A stretch of DNA of 58,430 nucleotides from an uncultured Clostridium sp. (lineage in GTDB: Bacteria > Bacillota > Clostridia > TANB77 > CAG-508): NCBI GenBank assembly GCA_948435735.1, contig CAOJGX010000002.1, positions 1-58,430 on the forward strand, in the 5' to 3' direction. Positions 17,418 to 26,240 of this stretch are shown here, one piece after another. The notes below the pieces were generated by a model. The model was given only the letters and a program-made list of their open reading frames with translations, searched no databases and was not told the origin of the DNA. The translations under genes and the position numbers were made by a program. The first letter of the stretch is position 1. Each line of letters starts with the position of its first letter.

Positions 17418-18821
17418 TTGGAAAATAATCATTCAATTTGGCAAAAAGATAGGGAACAGATAAGAGAATTTAGGACTTTAGATAAGCAAATAGAAGTCGA
17501 CGTTTGTGTGATTGGTGGTGGAATTACTGGGCTTTCGACAGCCTATTATTTGAGTAAAGAGGGCAAAAAAGTAGCTGTTTTAGAGAAAGACAAGATTTGC
17601 TCAAAAACAAGTGGGGGCACGACTGGAAAAATTACGAGTCAACATCATCTATTTTATAAGTATTTAATCGATTCACAAAACAAAGAATTTGCCAAAAAAT
17701 ATTGGAAGGCAAATGAAAATGCCATTGAAAATATTGAAAATATTATAAAAACGGAAAAAATTGATTGTGACTTTAAACGAAAAAGTGCTTTTGTATTTAC
17801 CAAAGACTTAGGAAAATTACAAGGCATACAAGAAGAAGTACAGGCAGCTAAATCCTTAGGAATTCCTGCCAAATTTAGCAATGAAATTGAGGTTTTGGGT
17901 AAAGTAGAAGGTGCGATTGAATTTCCAAAACAAGCACAATTTAATCCAGTCAAATATGTGACAGGCCTTGCCAAATGCGTTTTAGAAAACGGTGGAGAAA
18001 TTTATGAAAATACGAAAGTCGTAGAATATCAAAAAGATGGAGAAGGTTTTGTTGTTACTGCTGAAGCGGATGGAAGTAGCAGAAAGATTACTGCAAAATA
18101 TGTTGTGGTTGCAACAAGATATCCGATTTTTAATGCGCCGGGGTTTTATTTTATAAAAATGTATCAAGAATTGGAATATGGAATCGCGATAAAGACAGAT
18201 AGGAGTTTAAATGGAATGTATGTGTCAAGTGAGGTGCCAACAATTTCGTTTCGTGAGTATGCGTGTGGAGAAGAAAGATATGTTTTAATTGTCGGAAATG
18301 GGCATAAAACAGGCGAAAAAACGGAAAATAATGGATTTGAAGTATTGGAAAACTTTGCGAAAACGTATTTTCCAGAGGCACCAATTGTGTATCGTTGGAA
18401 TGCGGAGGACGCCATTGGTTTGGATAAAATTCCGTATATTGGCCAATATTCAGAGGTGCGTGAAAATATGTATGTCGCAACTGGTTTTAAAAAGTGGGGT
18501 ATGACCACATCGAATGTAGCGGCTAATTTGATTACAGATAAGATTATGGGAAGAAAAAATCCGTATGAGGAAATTTTTGATGCAACAAGATGGGAACCAA
18601 TCAAAAATCGTGAAGAAATGAAAAATATGTTAAAAGAAGTTGGCGAATCGATGATTATGCCACGCTTAAAAGGCGAAAAAGGCAAGAAATATTGTGCTCA
18701 TTTGGGGTGTGAAGTCACTTGGAATGAAGTAACCAAAACATGGGATTGTCCGTGCCACGGAAGTCGTTATGAATGCGATGGAAGTCTAATTGAAGGCCCA
18801 AGTGTTCACGATTTGGATTAA
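17418..18821 (+). CDS. FAD-dependent oxidoreductase with C-terminal Rieske domain
   Basis: 467 residues from TTG 17418; the in-frame ATG at 17409 is only one base from AAGGAG, so the TTG nine bases away is preferred. DAO-type FAD domain with GGGITGLSTAYYLS and VAVLEKD. The C-terminal Rieske [2Fe-2S] domain (about 420-467) has C-A-H...CPCHGSRY ligands. This is the YhfW-like family of the low-GC Gram-positives. Its substrate is not known. Single gene, converging on the pseudouridine synthase gene with a 4-nt overlap of the stops. Confidence 0.88.
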   Translation: MENNHSIWQKDREQIREFRTLDKQIEVDVCVIGGGITGLSTAYYLSKEGKKVAVLEKDKICSKTSGGTTGKITSQHHLFYKYLIDSQNKEFAKKYWKANENAIENIENIIKTEKIDCDFKRKSAFVFTKDLGKLQGIQEEVQAAKSLGIPAKFSNEIEVLGKVEGAIEFPKQAQFNPVKYVTGLAKCVLENGGEIYENTKVVEYQKDGEGFVVTAEADGSSRKITAKYVVVATRYPIFNAPGFYFIKMYQELEYGIAIKTDRSLNGMYVSSEVPTISFREYACGEERYVLIVGNGHKTGEKTENNGFEVLENFAKTYFPEAPIVYRWNAEDAIGLDKIPYIGQYSEVRENMYVATGFKKWGMTTSNVAANLITDKIMGRKNPYEEIFDATRWEPIKNREEMKNMLKEVGESMIMPRLKGEKGKKYCAHLGCEVTWNEVTKTWDCPCHGSRYECDGSLIEGPSVHDLD

Positions 18822-19678
18822 AGTGAAAATTCTTTGCCGTTTAAATAGTTTAAAATGTCACTATCGGTCCCGAAATTGAATTTTAGTTTGTGACTACAAA
18901 GCATTTGTGTTGTTTTTTTGAATTTTTTATTCATTTGATAATTCCCATATTTGCCATCCCCCAAAATAGGATGACCAAGATGGGCAAGGTGAGCGCGAAT
19001 TTGATGTGTTTTTCCAGTGTGGAGAACGATATCAAGTTCGCTTGTATTATTTTCGGAATCTTCTGAAATGACGGTATATTCCGTGATTATTTTTGTATAA
19101 TTTTTTTGAGGTATATCAGAAATATAAACCAAACTTTTTTTGCTATCTTTAAAATGGTAGGCTGTTAAAATGGCGTGTTTTTTCTGAAAAGTCCCCAAAA
19201 TGGTTGCTTTGTAATGTTTTTCAATTTCGTGATGTTTAAATTTTTGGAGTAAAATAGACAAAGTGGTTTGGTTTTTGGCATACAAAATAAGCCCAGTTGT
19301 GTTGCGGTCTAGACGATGACAGGGCATACAAGAAGTTCCAAATTGTTTGTGCACAAGAGTTGTTAAAGTGGTTTCGCAATGTGCATTTTCGGTGACTGAA
19401 ATACCACTTGGTTTGTCAAGAATAAGGATATTTTCATCTTCATAAATAATGGATAAAGTAGGAGACGAGCTGAAAAGTAAACTGTCTTCGATGAAAAGTG
19501 TGATTTCGTCATTGGCTTGAAGGTGAATATTTTGGTTGATTCTTGTGCCATTTAGGCGAATGTCTTTTTTGCGGAGAGCTTTGTATAAAGTGTTTGGACT
19601 AAGGGCTGGAAATGCATCGAGTAAAAAAGAATTTAGTTTTTTATTATGATATTTGGGGGTTACAATTATTTTTTTCAT
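18818..19678 (-). CDS. RluA-family pseudouridine synthase (possibly leaderless)
   Basis: 286 residues from ATG 19678 (MKKIIVTPKYHNKKL). N-terminal S4-like domain, then the catalytic CHRLDRNTTGLILYAK with the active-site Asp, LHTGKTHQIRAHL and HPILGDGKYG. It isomerises uridine in rRNA or tRNA; the site cannot be told. The frame extends 45 nt further upstream, but that DNA contains the promoter, whose predicted start point falls on the A of this ATG. There is no Shine-Dalgarno sequence, so the mRNA is probably leaderless. Confidence 0.87.
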   Translation of the reverse strand: MKKIIVTPKYHNKKLNSFLLDAFPALSPNTLYKALRKKDIRLNGTRINQNIHLQANDEITLFIEDSLLFSSSPTLSIIYEDENILILDKPSGISVTENAHCETTLTTLVHKQFGTSCMPCHRLDRNTTGLILYAKNQTTLSILLQKFKHHEIEKHYKATILGTFQKKHAILTAYHFKDSKKSLVYISDIPQKNYTKIITEYTVISEDSENNTSELDIVLHTGKTHQIRAHLAHLGHPILGDGKYGNYQMNKKFKKTTQMLCSHKLKFNFGTDSDILNYLNGKEFSL

Positions 19679-19684
19679 AGCAAT

Positions 19685-19713
19685 AGTATAAAATATATTT
19701 AGAAAAAAAGCAA
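19685..19713 (-). promoter_or_regulatory. Promoter placing transcription start at the ATG
   Basis: TTGCTT, 17 nt, TATACT, then six bases and ATG. Confidence 0.6.
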
Positions 19714-19745
19714 GAGGATTCATAGAACAGTCAATGAAAAATATT

Positions 19746-19898
19746 CTGTAGGGGCGATTATCAATCGCCCGTCTTTTGGCAGAAAATAGGATGGAATGGA
19801 ATAGGATGGGCAGATTAGGTAAGGATAGGTTAAAATAAAAAGGTTAGAATTGTGTTGATTTTGGAGGGAGAGCGGGAGATTGATAATCGCCCCTACAG
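19746..19898. repeat. MITE-like element, copy 1
   Basis: Terminal inverted repeats of about 25 bp (CTGTAGGGGCGATTATCAAT ... and its complement near 19873-19898) enclose about 100 bp of non-coding DNA. A second copy with the same ends lies at 48214-48360. Each terminus is itself palindromic (GGGCGATT..AATCGCCC). Confidence 0.8.
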
Positions 19899-19938
19899 GT
19901 TCTGTTTGATGATATTTTGAGAAATTTTTATAAAACGC

Positions 19939-19967
19939 TTGATTTTTTGTAAAGACTATAGTAAAAT
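19939..19967 (+). promoter_or_regulatory. Promoter for rpsO
   Basis: TTGATT, 17 nt, TAAAAT; pnp has a very similar one (TTGCTT, 17 nt, TAAAAT, with the shared CTATAGTAAAATAAA). Confidence 0.65.
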
Positions 19968-19978
19968 AAATACAAATA

Positions 19979-20026
19979 CCACATACTTAGCGTAAGGAAA
20001 AAACCTGCCTTATACTCAGTTTGTGG
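19979..20026 (+). promoter_or_regulatory. rpsO 5' leader hairpin
   Basis: CCACATACTTAGCGTAAGG pairs imperfectly with CCTGCCTTATACTCAGTTTGTGG around an A-rich loop, upstream of the ribosome site. It is a probable S15 autoregulatory structure of the kind common before rpsO; binding is inferred. Confidence 0.55.
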
Positions 20027-20055
20027 CAAATAAAACCAAGAGGAGGTAAAAAAAG

Positions 20056-20325
20056 ATGACCAAAGAAAGAAAACAAGAAATCATTAATACGTATAAAAGA
20101 GAGGAAAACGATACAGGTTCACCAGAAGTTCAAATTGCTCTTTTAACAGAAAGAATCACAGAACTTACGGAACACCTAAAAGTTCATCCAAAAGATAATC
20201 ACTCCAGAAGAGGATTATTGAAAATGGTTGGTAAAAGAAGAAGTTTGCTTAAATATTTGGCAAAAAAAGATGTTAACAGATATCGTGAAATATCTGAAAA
20301 ATTGTCAATTAGAAAGACAATATAA
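20056..20325 (+). CDS. rpsO: 30S ribosomal protein S15
   Basis: 89 residues, full length. The family signatures are [31 protein letters not shown] and [11 protein letters not shown]. It binds 16S rRNA early in assembly of the platform. GAGGAGGT at 20041-20047 sets the ATG. Followed by its own terminators; pnp, normally the next gene, is displaced by a two-gene insertion. Confidence 0.97.
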   Translation: MTKERKQEIINTYKREENDTGSPEVQIALLTERITELTEHLKVHPKDNHSRRGLLKMVGKRRSLLKYLAKKDVNRYREISEKLSIRKTI

Positions 20326-20332
20326 GATTTGG

Positions 20333-20367
20333 AAAACCTATTGCTTGTTGAAAGTGATAGGTTTTTT
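20333..20367 (+). terminator. rpsO terminator 1
   Basis: AAAACCTAT / ATAGGTTTT followed by TTATT. Confidence 0.82.
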
Positions 20368-20386
20368 ATTGCAAATGAAAAAAACT

Positions 20387-20416
20387 ATAAAACAGAGTGA
20401 TTTCACTCTGTTTTAT
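20387..20416 (+). terminator. Second terminator-like hairpin after rpsO
   Basis: Perfect 14-bp stem ATAAAACAGAGTGA / TCACTCTGTTTTAT with a 2-nt loop. Confidence 0.7.
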
Positions 20417-20462
20417 TATATAAATAAAAGATTTCAGTTTTATCTAAATAAGGAATAAAAAC

Positions 20463-20490
20463 AAAAAGAGCAACAAGTGTTGCCCTTTTT
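20463..20490. terminator. Hairpin serving the minus-strand gene at 20555
   Basis: AAAAAG-A-GCAAC / GTTGC-C-CTTTTT with a 4-nt loop and T tracts in both directions. Confidence 0.68.
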
Positions 20491-20554
20491 ATCTTTGGTC
20501 GCATTTTTCTCTAAAATCCAAATTTACTTCTGTAATTGGCTATAACATGCATTT

Positions 20555-20785
20555 TCAAAAAACATCAAATCTGTTGTTGAAATATGCCCATATAATTTTT
20601 TTTATTGGAGGGTACTCCTTTGTTGTATTTCCATTTACACCTACAACTATTTGTGGGCGAATTTGGTCATAACAATCTTCTCCTAAAGCTTCTCTAATTT
20701 CGTAGAGAGCCTCTTCTGCTTCCCGTTTTGACATTTGCATCTGTAATCTGTTTACAAGTTGTCTTTCGAATCTGTTCATCATCAT
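20555..20785 (-). CDS. Hypothetical small protein, CGG read as Arg
   Basis: 76 residues, helical, with the basic/acidic stretch MNRFERQLVNRLQMQMSKRE and an aromatic C-terminus; no recognised domain. AGGAGG eight bases upstream of ATG 20785 makes translation credible. One in-frame CGG (20723-20725) must be arginine (S-K-R-E-A). It is transcribed divergently from the 20974 gene from a shared, palindromic promoter region, and both sit between rpsO and pnp. It belongs to the set of orphan genes with atypical codon use in this window. Confidence 0.65.
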   Translation of the reverse strand: MMMNRFERQLVNRLQMQMSKREAEEALYEIREALGEDCYDQIRPQIVVGVNGNTTKEYPPIKKIIWAYFNNRFDVF

Positions 20786-20867
20786 AAATTTTTCCTCCTG
20801 CCATTCTGGCTAATGTTATCCTCTTGATGTTGCTTCGAGGAATTTAACTATAGGTATCCATACCATA

Positions 20868-20896
20868 ATTATACCATGTTTTACATAAAATGTCAA
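20868..20896 (-). promoter_or_regulatory. Sigma-A promoter, leftward arm of divergent pair
   Basis: TTGACA, spacer TTTTATGTAAAACATGG (17 nt), TATAAT. Confidence 0.85.
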
Positions 20897-20897
20897 G

Positions 20898-20926
20898 TTG
20901 ACAGTTTATACAAAATGTAGTATAAT
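20898..20926 (+). promoter_or_regulatory. Sigma-A promoter, rightward arm of divergent pair
   Basis: TTGACA, 17 nt, TATAAT. The two -35 boxes are one base apart, forming TGTCAAGTTGACA. Confidence 0.85.
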
Positions 20927-20973
20927 AATGCAAATAAAACCGTATAAGCGGTAGATAGAAGGAGGATTTTGTT

Positions 20974-21771
20974 GTGTTATTAGAAGATAATTCTTTTAAG
21001 GAAATGATGAAAATGTCCACTCCCGACTTATTTAAACTGATTCGGGGAAAAGTAGAAGAAGTTCCACCTGAAATAATACGAAAGTATTTTGAGGAGGAAA
21101 TTTGTCTCGGAAATTTAAAAATTCTGTTTGAAAAGGCAACGTTTGAAAATCAAAAATATCTGATGGGTCACATACCGAAAAAGAAATTGAAACATATGGT
21201 TGAGTTTTGTAACTTTTTGTATTTTCAATATTTTGCAGATTTTCTGTCAAAGTTGGCAGAAGATGAGGAGCAGCAGGAAAGAGATGAGATTTTTCGGAAG
21301 TTTGGAGAATTAATAGATTCTGAACCAATTATTCTAAAAATCCTCAAAGAATTGGATGAAAGAACACTTGCGCTGCTGTTATGGAGTCTTGAGGATGAAA
21401 AAAAGATTCTTTTGATTTGTGATAGCGCAGTAAAATTGAGGAAAGAAACTGAAATTCTTGCGATTTTACAAGAAAAGATAAATCTGGAAACACATTTACA
21501 GGGCGAAGAAGTTTTAGAGCATGATATATTGTACACAATCTTATATCAGCTTGAAGAAACAAAGTTTGTACAGTTTTATGAAGATTGTTCGAAAACTGTG
21601 AGAATTGAATTGTTAGAGAGGATTTTTGCAGAGAACGAACCCACCGATATGGAAAAATTGGTATTACAGTACAAAGCCAAGTTGGCTCTTGAAAAAGGGG
21701 CGTCAAATGGAAAAATAACATTGACAGAAATGTTATTTTTGGAATATGCCGAGAGAATCACAGAACAATAA
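20974..21771 (+). CDS. Hypothetical helical protein, CGG read as Arg
   Basis: 265 residues, GTG start with GGAGG at 20960-20964. Wholly helical, Glu/Leu/Lys-rich, no cysteine motif or membrane segment; helical repeat-like segments around 85-160. No family recognised. Two in-frame CGG codons (21043, L-I-R-G; 21295, F-R-K-F) must be arginine, since a +1 shift at either meets an early stop. It has its own promoter and terminator and, with the divergent 20555 gene, separates rpsO from pnp, so the pair looks inserted. Confidence 0.68.
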   Translation: MLLEDNSFKEMMKMSTPDLFKLIRGKVEEVPPEIIRKYFEEEICLGNLKILFEKATFENQKYLMGHIPKKKLKHMVEFCNFLYFQYFADFLSKLAEDEEQQERDEIFRKFGELIDSEPIILKILKELDERTLALLLWSLEDEKKILLICDSAVKLRKETEILAILQEKINLETHLQGEEVLEHDILYTILYQLEETKFVQFYEDCSKTVRIELLERIFAENEPTDMEKLVLQYKAKLALEKGASNGKITLTEMLFLEYAERITEQ

Positions 21772-21774
21772 TGC

Positions 21775-21816
21775 AAAAAAGCTTGTCATTTACCATAAAA
21801 TGGCAAGCTTTTTTAT
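21775..21816 (+). terminator. Terminator after 20974 gene
   Basis: AAAAAAGCTTG(T)CATTT / AAATG(G)CAAGCTTTTTT. Confidence 0.85.
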
Positions 21817-21832
21817 TCTGTGTAAATTATAC

Positions 21833-21861
21833 TTGCTTTTTTTTGAATCCTATAGTAAAAT
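21833..21861 (+). promoter_or_regulatory. Promoter for pnp
   Basis: TTGCTT, 17 nt, TAAAAT, with a leader of about 100 nt (21868-21971) that could carry autoregulatory structure; no clear hairpin was assigned. Confidence 0.6.
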
Positions 21862-21971
21862 AAAAGAAATTATTTATTTGGAACAGTAGCTTGTACAAAG
21901 TTTATTGTATGGATTAAATTTTGCAGAGGTTACCTTTCCAATAAATAATCAAAAATTTAGGAGGTAAATGT

Positions 21972-24077
21972 ATGGAACAAAAAATTTATAGTATGGATTT
22001 AGCAGGAAGAAAGTTGACAGTCGAAACAGGAAAATATTGTGGTTTAGCAAATGGAAGTGTTACAGTACGTTATGGTGATACTGTGGTATTAGTGAATGTA
22101 ACAGCTTCCAAAGAACCAAAGGAAGGAATTGATTTCTTTCCACTTTCTGTAGATTATGAAGAAAGATTATATGCAGTCGGAAAAATTCCAGGAAGTTTTC
22201 AAAAAAGAGAAGGACGACCTACTGAAAAGGCCATCTTAACATCAAGAGTGATTGACAGACCAATTCGTCCATTATTTCCAAAGGATTTTCGAAATGATGT
22301 TGTCGTAAGTTGCTTAGTATTATCGGTTGACCAAGATTGTTCTCCAGAAATATGTGCCATGATTGGTTCTTCTGTAGCACTTTCTATTTCAGATATTCCT
22401 TTTGGTGGCCCAACAGGTTCGGTTGCAGTTGGGTATGTTGACAATGAAATTGTCATTAATCCAACCGAAAAACAAAGAGAAAACAGCCGATTAACCTTAA
22501 CTGTAGCAGGAACCATGACCAAGATTGCCATGATTGAAGCAGGAGCAGATGAAATACCAGATGAAACAATGCTAGAAGCCATCAAAAAAGCACATGTTGA
22601 AATCAAAAAAATATGTGAATTTATTACCAAAATGAAAAACGAAATTGGAAAACCAAAATTTGAGTATACCCATTTTACAGTTGATGAAGAAGTCTATAAA
22701 ATCATTCGCGAGGAATTTGGCAATCGCATGAAAGCCGATGTTCAAACACCAGATAAATCAGAAAGAGATGCGAAAATTGACCAATTTACAGCTGATGTTC
22801 AAAACTGGTACACAGAAAAATTTGGCGAAGAAAAGGCCGAAGAAGACAAAAAAGCAATTGCAGACGCGATTTATAAATTAGAGAAAAAGACAGTTCGTCA
22901 ATTAATTTTAGAAGAACAAAAAAGAGTTGATGGAAGAGGAATTTACGACATTCGACCACTTTCTTGTGAAGTAGGTGTACTTCCAAGAACCCATGGTAGC
23001 GCAGTATTTTCACGTGGTAGAACTCAAGTGATGTCAATTGTTACCTTAGGAACAGCTAGTGAAGAGCAAGTTTTAGACGGATTAGATACAGAAGAATCTA
23101 AACGATATATTCATCATTATAATTTCCCAGGTTACAGTGTTGGGGAAGCCAAAGCTTCTCGTGGCCCGGGCCGCCGCGAAATTGGTCATGGTGCTTTAGC
23201 AGAAAGAGCGTTGTTGCCAGTGATTCCAAGTAAAGAGGAGTTTCCGTATACGATTCGTGTTGTATCTGAAATTTTGAGTTCGAATGGCTCAACTTCACAA
23301 GGAAGTATTTGTGGTTCGACTTTGGCATTGATGGATGCGGGTGTTCCAATCAAAAAGCCAGTGGCAGGAATTTCAACAGGTCTGATTACAGATGAAGAAA
23401 ATCCAGAAAATTATATCGTTATTACCGATATTCAAGGAATTGAAGATTTCTTTGGCGATATGGATTTCAAAGTTGGTGGAACCAAAGATGGAATTACAGC
23501 CATTCAAGTAGATATCAAGGTTGACGGTTTATCTTACGAAGTGATTGAAGAAGCATTTGCCAGAACGAAAAAAGCACGTGCCTATATTTTAGATGAAATT
23601 ATGTTAAAACAAATTGAAAAACCACGTGAAAAACTTTCTGAATATGCCCCAAGAATTATTAATATGGTAATCGACCCAGAAAAAATCAGAGATGTGATTG
23701 GTACTGGTGGAAAAGTGATTAATAAAATCATTGAAGAAACGGGTGTTAAAATTGACATTGAAGAGGATGGAAGAATTTTCATTTATTCGAATTCCAATGA
23801 AGAGGCAGAAGCTGCTCAAATTATGATTGAGGAAATTACCAGAGAAATTGAAAAAGATGGAATTTATACTGGAAAAGTTGCTAGAATTGCAACATTTGGT
23901 GCCTTTATTGATTTAGGTGGTGGAAAAGAAGGTTTACTTCATATTTCAAAAATTTCAAAAGAAAGAGTGAATAAAGTAGAAGATGTACTAAGAATTGGTG
24001 AAGAAGTTACGGTAAAAGTAATTGGAATTGATGAGCAGGGAAGAATTAATTTGAGTAAAAAGGACTTGTATGAGTAA
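21972..24077 (+). CDS. pnp: Polynucleotide phosphorylase
   Basis: 701 residues, full length. Two RNase PH domains (about 10-230 and 310-540, with FSRGRTQVMSIVTLG, GPGRREIGHGALAERAL and the catalytic DIQGIEDFFGDMDFKV), KH (GTGGKVINKIIEETGVKIDI, about 575-630) and S1 (YTGKVARIATFGAFIDL, about 635-700). It degrades RNA phosphorolytically from the 3' end in the cytoplasm. GGAGG upstream of ATG. In one frame and without in-frame CGG in 700 codons. Confidence 0.97.
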   Translation: MEQKIYSMDLAGRKLTVETGKYCGLANGSVTVRYGDTVVLVNVTASKEPKEGIDFFPLSVDYEERLYAVGKIPGSFQKREGRPTEKAILTSRVIDRPIRPLFPKDFRNDVVVSCLVLSVDQDCSPEICAMIGSSVALSISDIPFGGPTGSVAVGYVDNEIVINPTEKQRENSRLTLTVAGTMTKIAMIEAGADEIPDETMLEAIKKAHVEIKKICEFITKMKNEIGKPKFEYTHFTVDEEVYKIIREEFGNRMKADVQTPDKSERDAKIDQFTADVQNWYTEKFGEEKAEEDKKAIADAIYKLEKKTVRQLILEEQKRVDGRGIYDIRPLSCEVGVLPRTHGSAVFSRGRTQVMSIVTLGTASEEQVLDGLDTEESKRYIHHYNFPGYSVGEAKASRGPGRREIGHGALAERALLPVIPSKEEFPYTIRVVSEILSSNGSTSQGSICGSTLALMDAGVPIKKPVAGISTGLITDEENPENYIVITDIQGIEDFFGDMDFKVGGTKDGITAIQVDIKVDGLSYEVIEEAFARTKKARAYILDEIMLKQIEKPREKLSEYAPRIINMVIDPEKIRDVIGTGGKVINKIIEETGVKIDIEEDGRIFIYSNSNEEAEAAQIMIEEITREIEKDGIYTGKVARIATFGAFIDLGGGKEGLLHISKISKERVNKVEDVLRIGEEVTVKVIGIDEQGRINLSKKDLYE

Positions 24078-24096
24078 AATTTGAAAAAGTTTTTTT

Positions 24097-24138
24097 GAAA
24101 AAAATTTAAAAATTTCATACTAATTTTAAATTTTTTTC
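24097..24138 (+). terminator. AT-only hairpin after pnp
   Basis: GAAAAAAATTTAAAA / TTTTAAATTTTTTTC perfect stem; a weak terminator by composition. Confidence 0.5.
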
Positions 24139-24192
24139 ATATAATAATTTTAAGAACAACGAAATAAGAATGTAAAAAAATGTTAAAAATAC

Positions 24193-24221
24193 TTGAAATT
24201 TTATAAAAAGATTGTTATAAT
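24193..24221 (+). promoter_or_regulatory. Sigma-A promoter for glycosyltransferase
   Basis: TTGAAA, 17 nt, TATAAT. Confidence 0.7.
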
Positions 24222-24260
24222 AAAAGTAGGATATAATTTTTGTTAGATAAAGGAGAAAAA

Positions 24261-25487
24261 ATGAAGTATTTGTATCTATTGCAACAAGCTTTGATTTGGA
24301 TTATAACTGTTTATTGGTTATATCAAATCGTAATAAGTTTTTGTGCATTAATAAAATTAAAAGATAAAAAAATGATCGTTAACAAAAATCATAAATTTAT
24401 GGCAATTATACCTGCTCATAATGAAGAAGCAGTTATTGCGAACTTGGTAGAAAGCTTAAAAAAACAAGATTATCCCAAAGATTTATATGATATTTATGTC
24501 ATAGCAGATAATTGTACTGATAATACAGCCAAAGTAGCCATCCAAGCAGGTGCCACTGTCCTAAAAAGATTTGATGAAGCACACAAAACAAAAGGTTTTG
24601 CATTAAATTGGTTTTTGCAACAAAAAATCAAAGAAAATGCCGATTATGATGCCTTTTGCGTATTTGATGCAGACAATATTGTTGATCAAAACTTTTTAAA
24701 AAGCATGAACAAAAAATTATGCCAAGGGGAAGAAGTCGTGCAAGGTTATCGTGATATAAAAAATCCAAAAGATTCTTGGATTGCATCAGGATATGCTATT
24801 TTCTATTGGATGATGAACAAATTTTATCATCTAGCACGCTATAATTTAGGGTTATCCCCATTAATCAATGGAACTGGTTTTATGGTAAAATTTGATGTTG
24901 TAAAACCAAACGGTTGGAACACCATTACCTTAACAGAAGATATCGAATTTTCACTGATGAATATTGCCAAAGGCAGAAAACTAGGCTGGGCAACAGACGC
25001 CATTTGTTATGATGAACAACCAGTTGCATTTGCACAAAGCTGGTCACAACGTTCTCGTTGGACAGTTGGTCATTTACAATGTATGAAGCATTACACAAAA
25101 GATTTAGCAAATGGTGTTAAGAAAAACAAAACATTGATGAATTTTGATGGCTTATTATATATGTTTGGAATTCCAATGATGATTTTAACCTTTTTATTAT
25201 TGGGGGTTAATACTTTAATGTATATTGGTAGCGAGATGGAATTTGCTGATTTAATCTGGAACTATGCAAGATATTTAATCGCAACTTTTTTATTACCAAT
25301 TGGAACAGCAGCAATTGTCATGTTTTTGGATAAAAGAGATATGAAATCCATGGCGTGGGGCTTATTATGTTATCCTTTATTTATGGGATCATGGATATTG
25401 ATTAACATTAAATGTTTAATTAAACCTAACACAAAATGGGAGAAAATTGAGCATGTAAGAGATGTTAAGATAAATGAAGTGGCGTAA
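24261..25487 (+). CDS. Family 2 processive glycosyltransferase, membrane
   Basis: 408 residues from ATG 24261 (AAAGGAG eight bases before; the upstream in-frame TTG lacks a ribosome site). N-terminal membrane helix (about 6-32), GT2 domain with IIPAHNEEAV, the DADN (DxD) metal site, a TEDIEF aspartate/glutamate and the QRSRW (QxxRW) motif of processive enzymes such as cellulose, hyaluronan and PNAG synthases. C-terminal membrane helices lie at about 295-320, 330-355 and 370-390. The polymer cannot be told. Confidence 0.87.
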   Translation: MKYLYLLQQALIWIITVYWLYQIVISFCALIKLKDKKMIVNKNHKFMAIIPAHNEEAVIANLVESLKKQDYPKDLYDIYVIADNCTDNTAKVAIQAGATVLKRFDEAHKTKGFALNWFLQQKIKENADYDAFCVFDADNIVDQNFLKSMNKKLCQGEEVVQGYRDIKNPKDSWIASGYAIFYWMMNKFYHLARYNLGLSPLINGTGFMVKFDVVKPNGWNTITLTEDIEFSLMNIAKGRKLGWATDAICYDEQPVAFAQSWSQRSRWTVGHLQCMKHYTKDLANGVKKNKTLMNFDGLLYMFGIPMMILTFLLLGVNTLMYIGSEMEFADLIWNYARYLIATFLLPIGTAAIVMFLDKRDMKSMAWGLLCYPLFMGSWILINIKCLIKPNTKWEKIEHVRDVKINEVA

Positions 25488-25515
25488 ACATTTATAAAAT
25501 TATAATATTTGAAAG

Positions 25516-25617
25516 ATAGAGTAGGAATTTAATCGTTAAGACTCAAGTAGACGGGAAGTTGCTATTGAGGCAAGATTTTTGTGAAAAAAATCGCGTATTA
25601 ATTTCCGCATTCCGCTA
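25516..25617 (+). ncRNA. Tetrahydrofolate (THF-I) riboswitch
   Basis: In order: GAGTAG, CGTTAAG, ACGGGA-GTTG, a variable hairpin, ATCGCGTATTAATT, and the 3' CCGCATTCCGCT. These match the conserved blocks of the folT-type THF riboswitch, and the next gene is folT-like. A stem AAGAAGT/ACTTCTT at 25634-25653 lies between the aptamer and the AAAGGAG ribosome site and may be the expression platform. By-eye assignment; a covariance search is decisive. Confidence 0.7.
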
Positions 25618-25692
25618 TGTTAAGAAAAAAGTTAAGAAGTAGGGAGACTTCTTTCTTTGTGGAATGAATCTATAAAGAAAGGAGTTTTTTTT

Positions 25693-26237
25693 ATGTCAAA
25701 CTTAAAGAAAATGATTTTAGCAGCATTTTTGCTAGCACTTTTAATTGTGCTTTCTAGGTTTGCTTCGCTTCAAACCCAATTTTTGGTGATTAGTACAAGC
25801 TTTGTGCCAATTAGATGGCAGCTATTTGGCTAGGCCCCAAATATAGCACTTTAATTGCTGCTTTAGGAGATTTTATTGGAGCAATCTTATTTCCATTCGG
25901 AACGTATTTTCTAGGATTTACCATAAGCAATGCAATTTCTGGGTTGATTTATGGAATTTTTTTGTATAAAAATCCGCAAAAAGACAATGTCTGTGATGAC
26001 TCAAATAACGGGAAATGGATTTTAAAATTAAGCATAAGTAGTGTCTTAGTTTTAGGAATTGTCAATATTTTTATTACCTCAATTTGGTTACATATTTTAT
26101 ATCAAAAAGCCTATTTTGTGATTATAGCAACAAGAGTTACGACACAACTTATCATGCTTCCGATACAAGTAATTGTCATTTTTTGGTTGGAAAAATTTAC
26201 ACGACCTTTTGTGCAAAAATATTTATTGGAGGACTAA
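25693..26237 (+). pseudogene. folT: FolT-like ECF substrate-binding component, frameshifted
   Basis: Residues 1-40 (MSNLKKMILAAFLLALLIVL... SFVPI) are the start of a six-helix ECF S component. The frame breaks at about 25813-25815 in ATTAGATGGC: the rest (MAAIWLGPKYSTLIAALGDF, then FPFGTYFLGFT) is one base out in the -1 direction. There is no CGG here and a +1 skip does not repair it, so this is an ordinary one-base loss or a sequence error. Regulation by a THF riboswitch supports folate as the substrate. Confidence 0.78.
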
Positions 26238-26240
26238 ATA

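Noticed and set aside
18151-18685. Minus-strand frames inside the FAD oxidoreductase gene
   Set aside because: Shadow frames with no ribosome site; the plus-strand gene is conserved throughout.
25693-26237. folT break as another CGG site
   Set aside because: No CGG near 25813, and the break is in the -1 direction; a +1 skip does not restore the S-component sequence.
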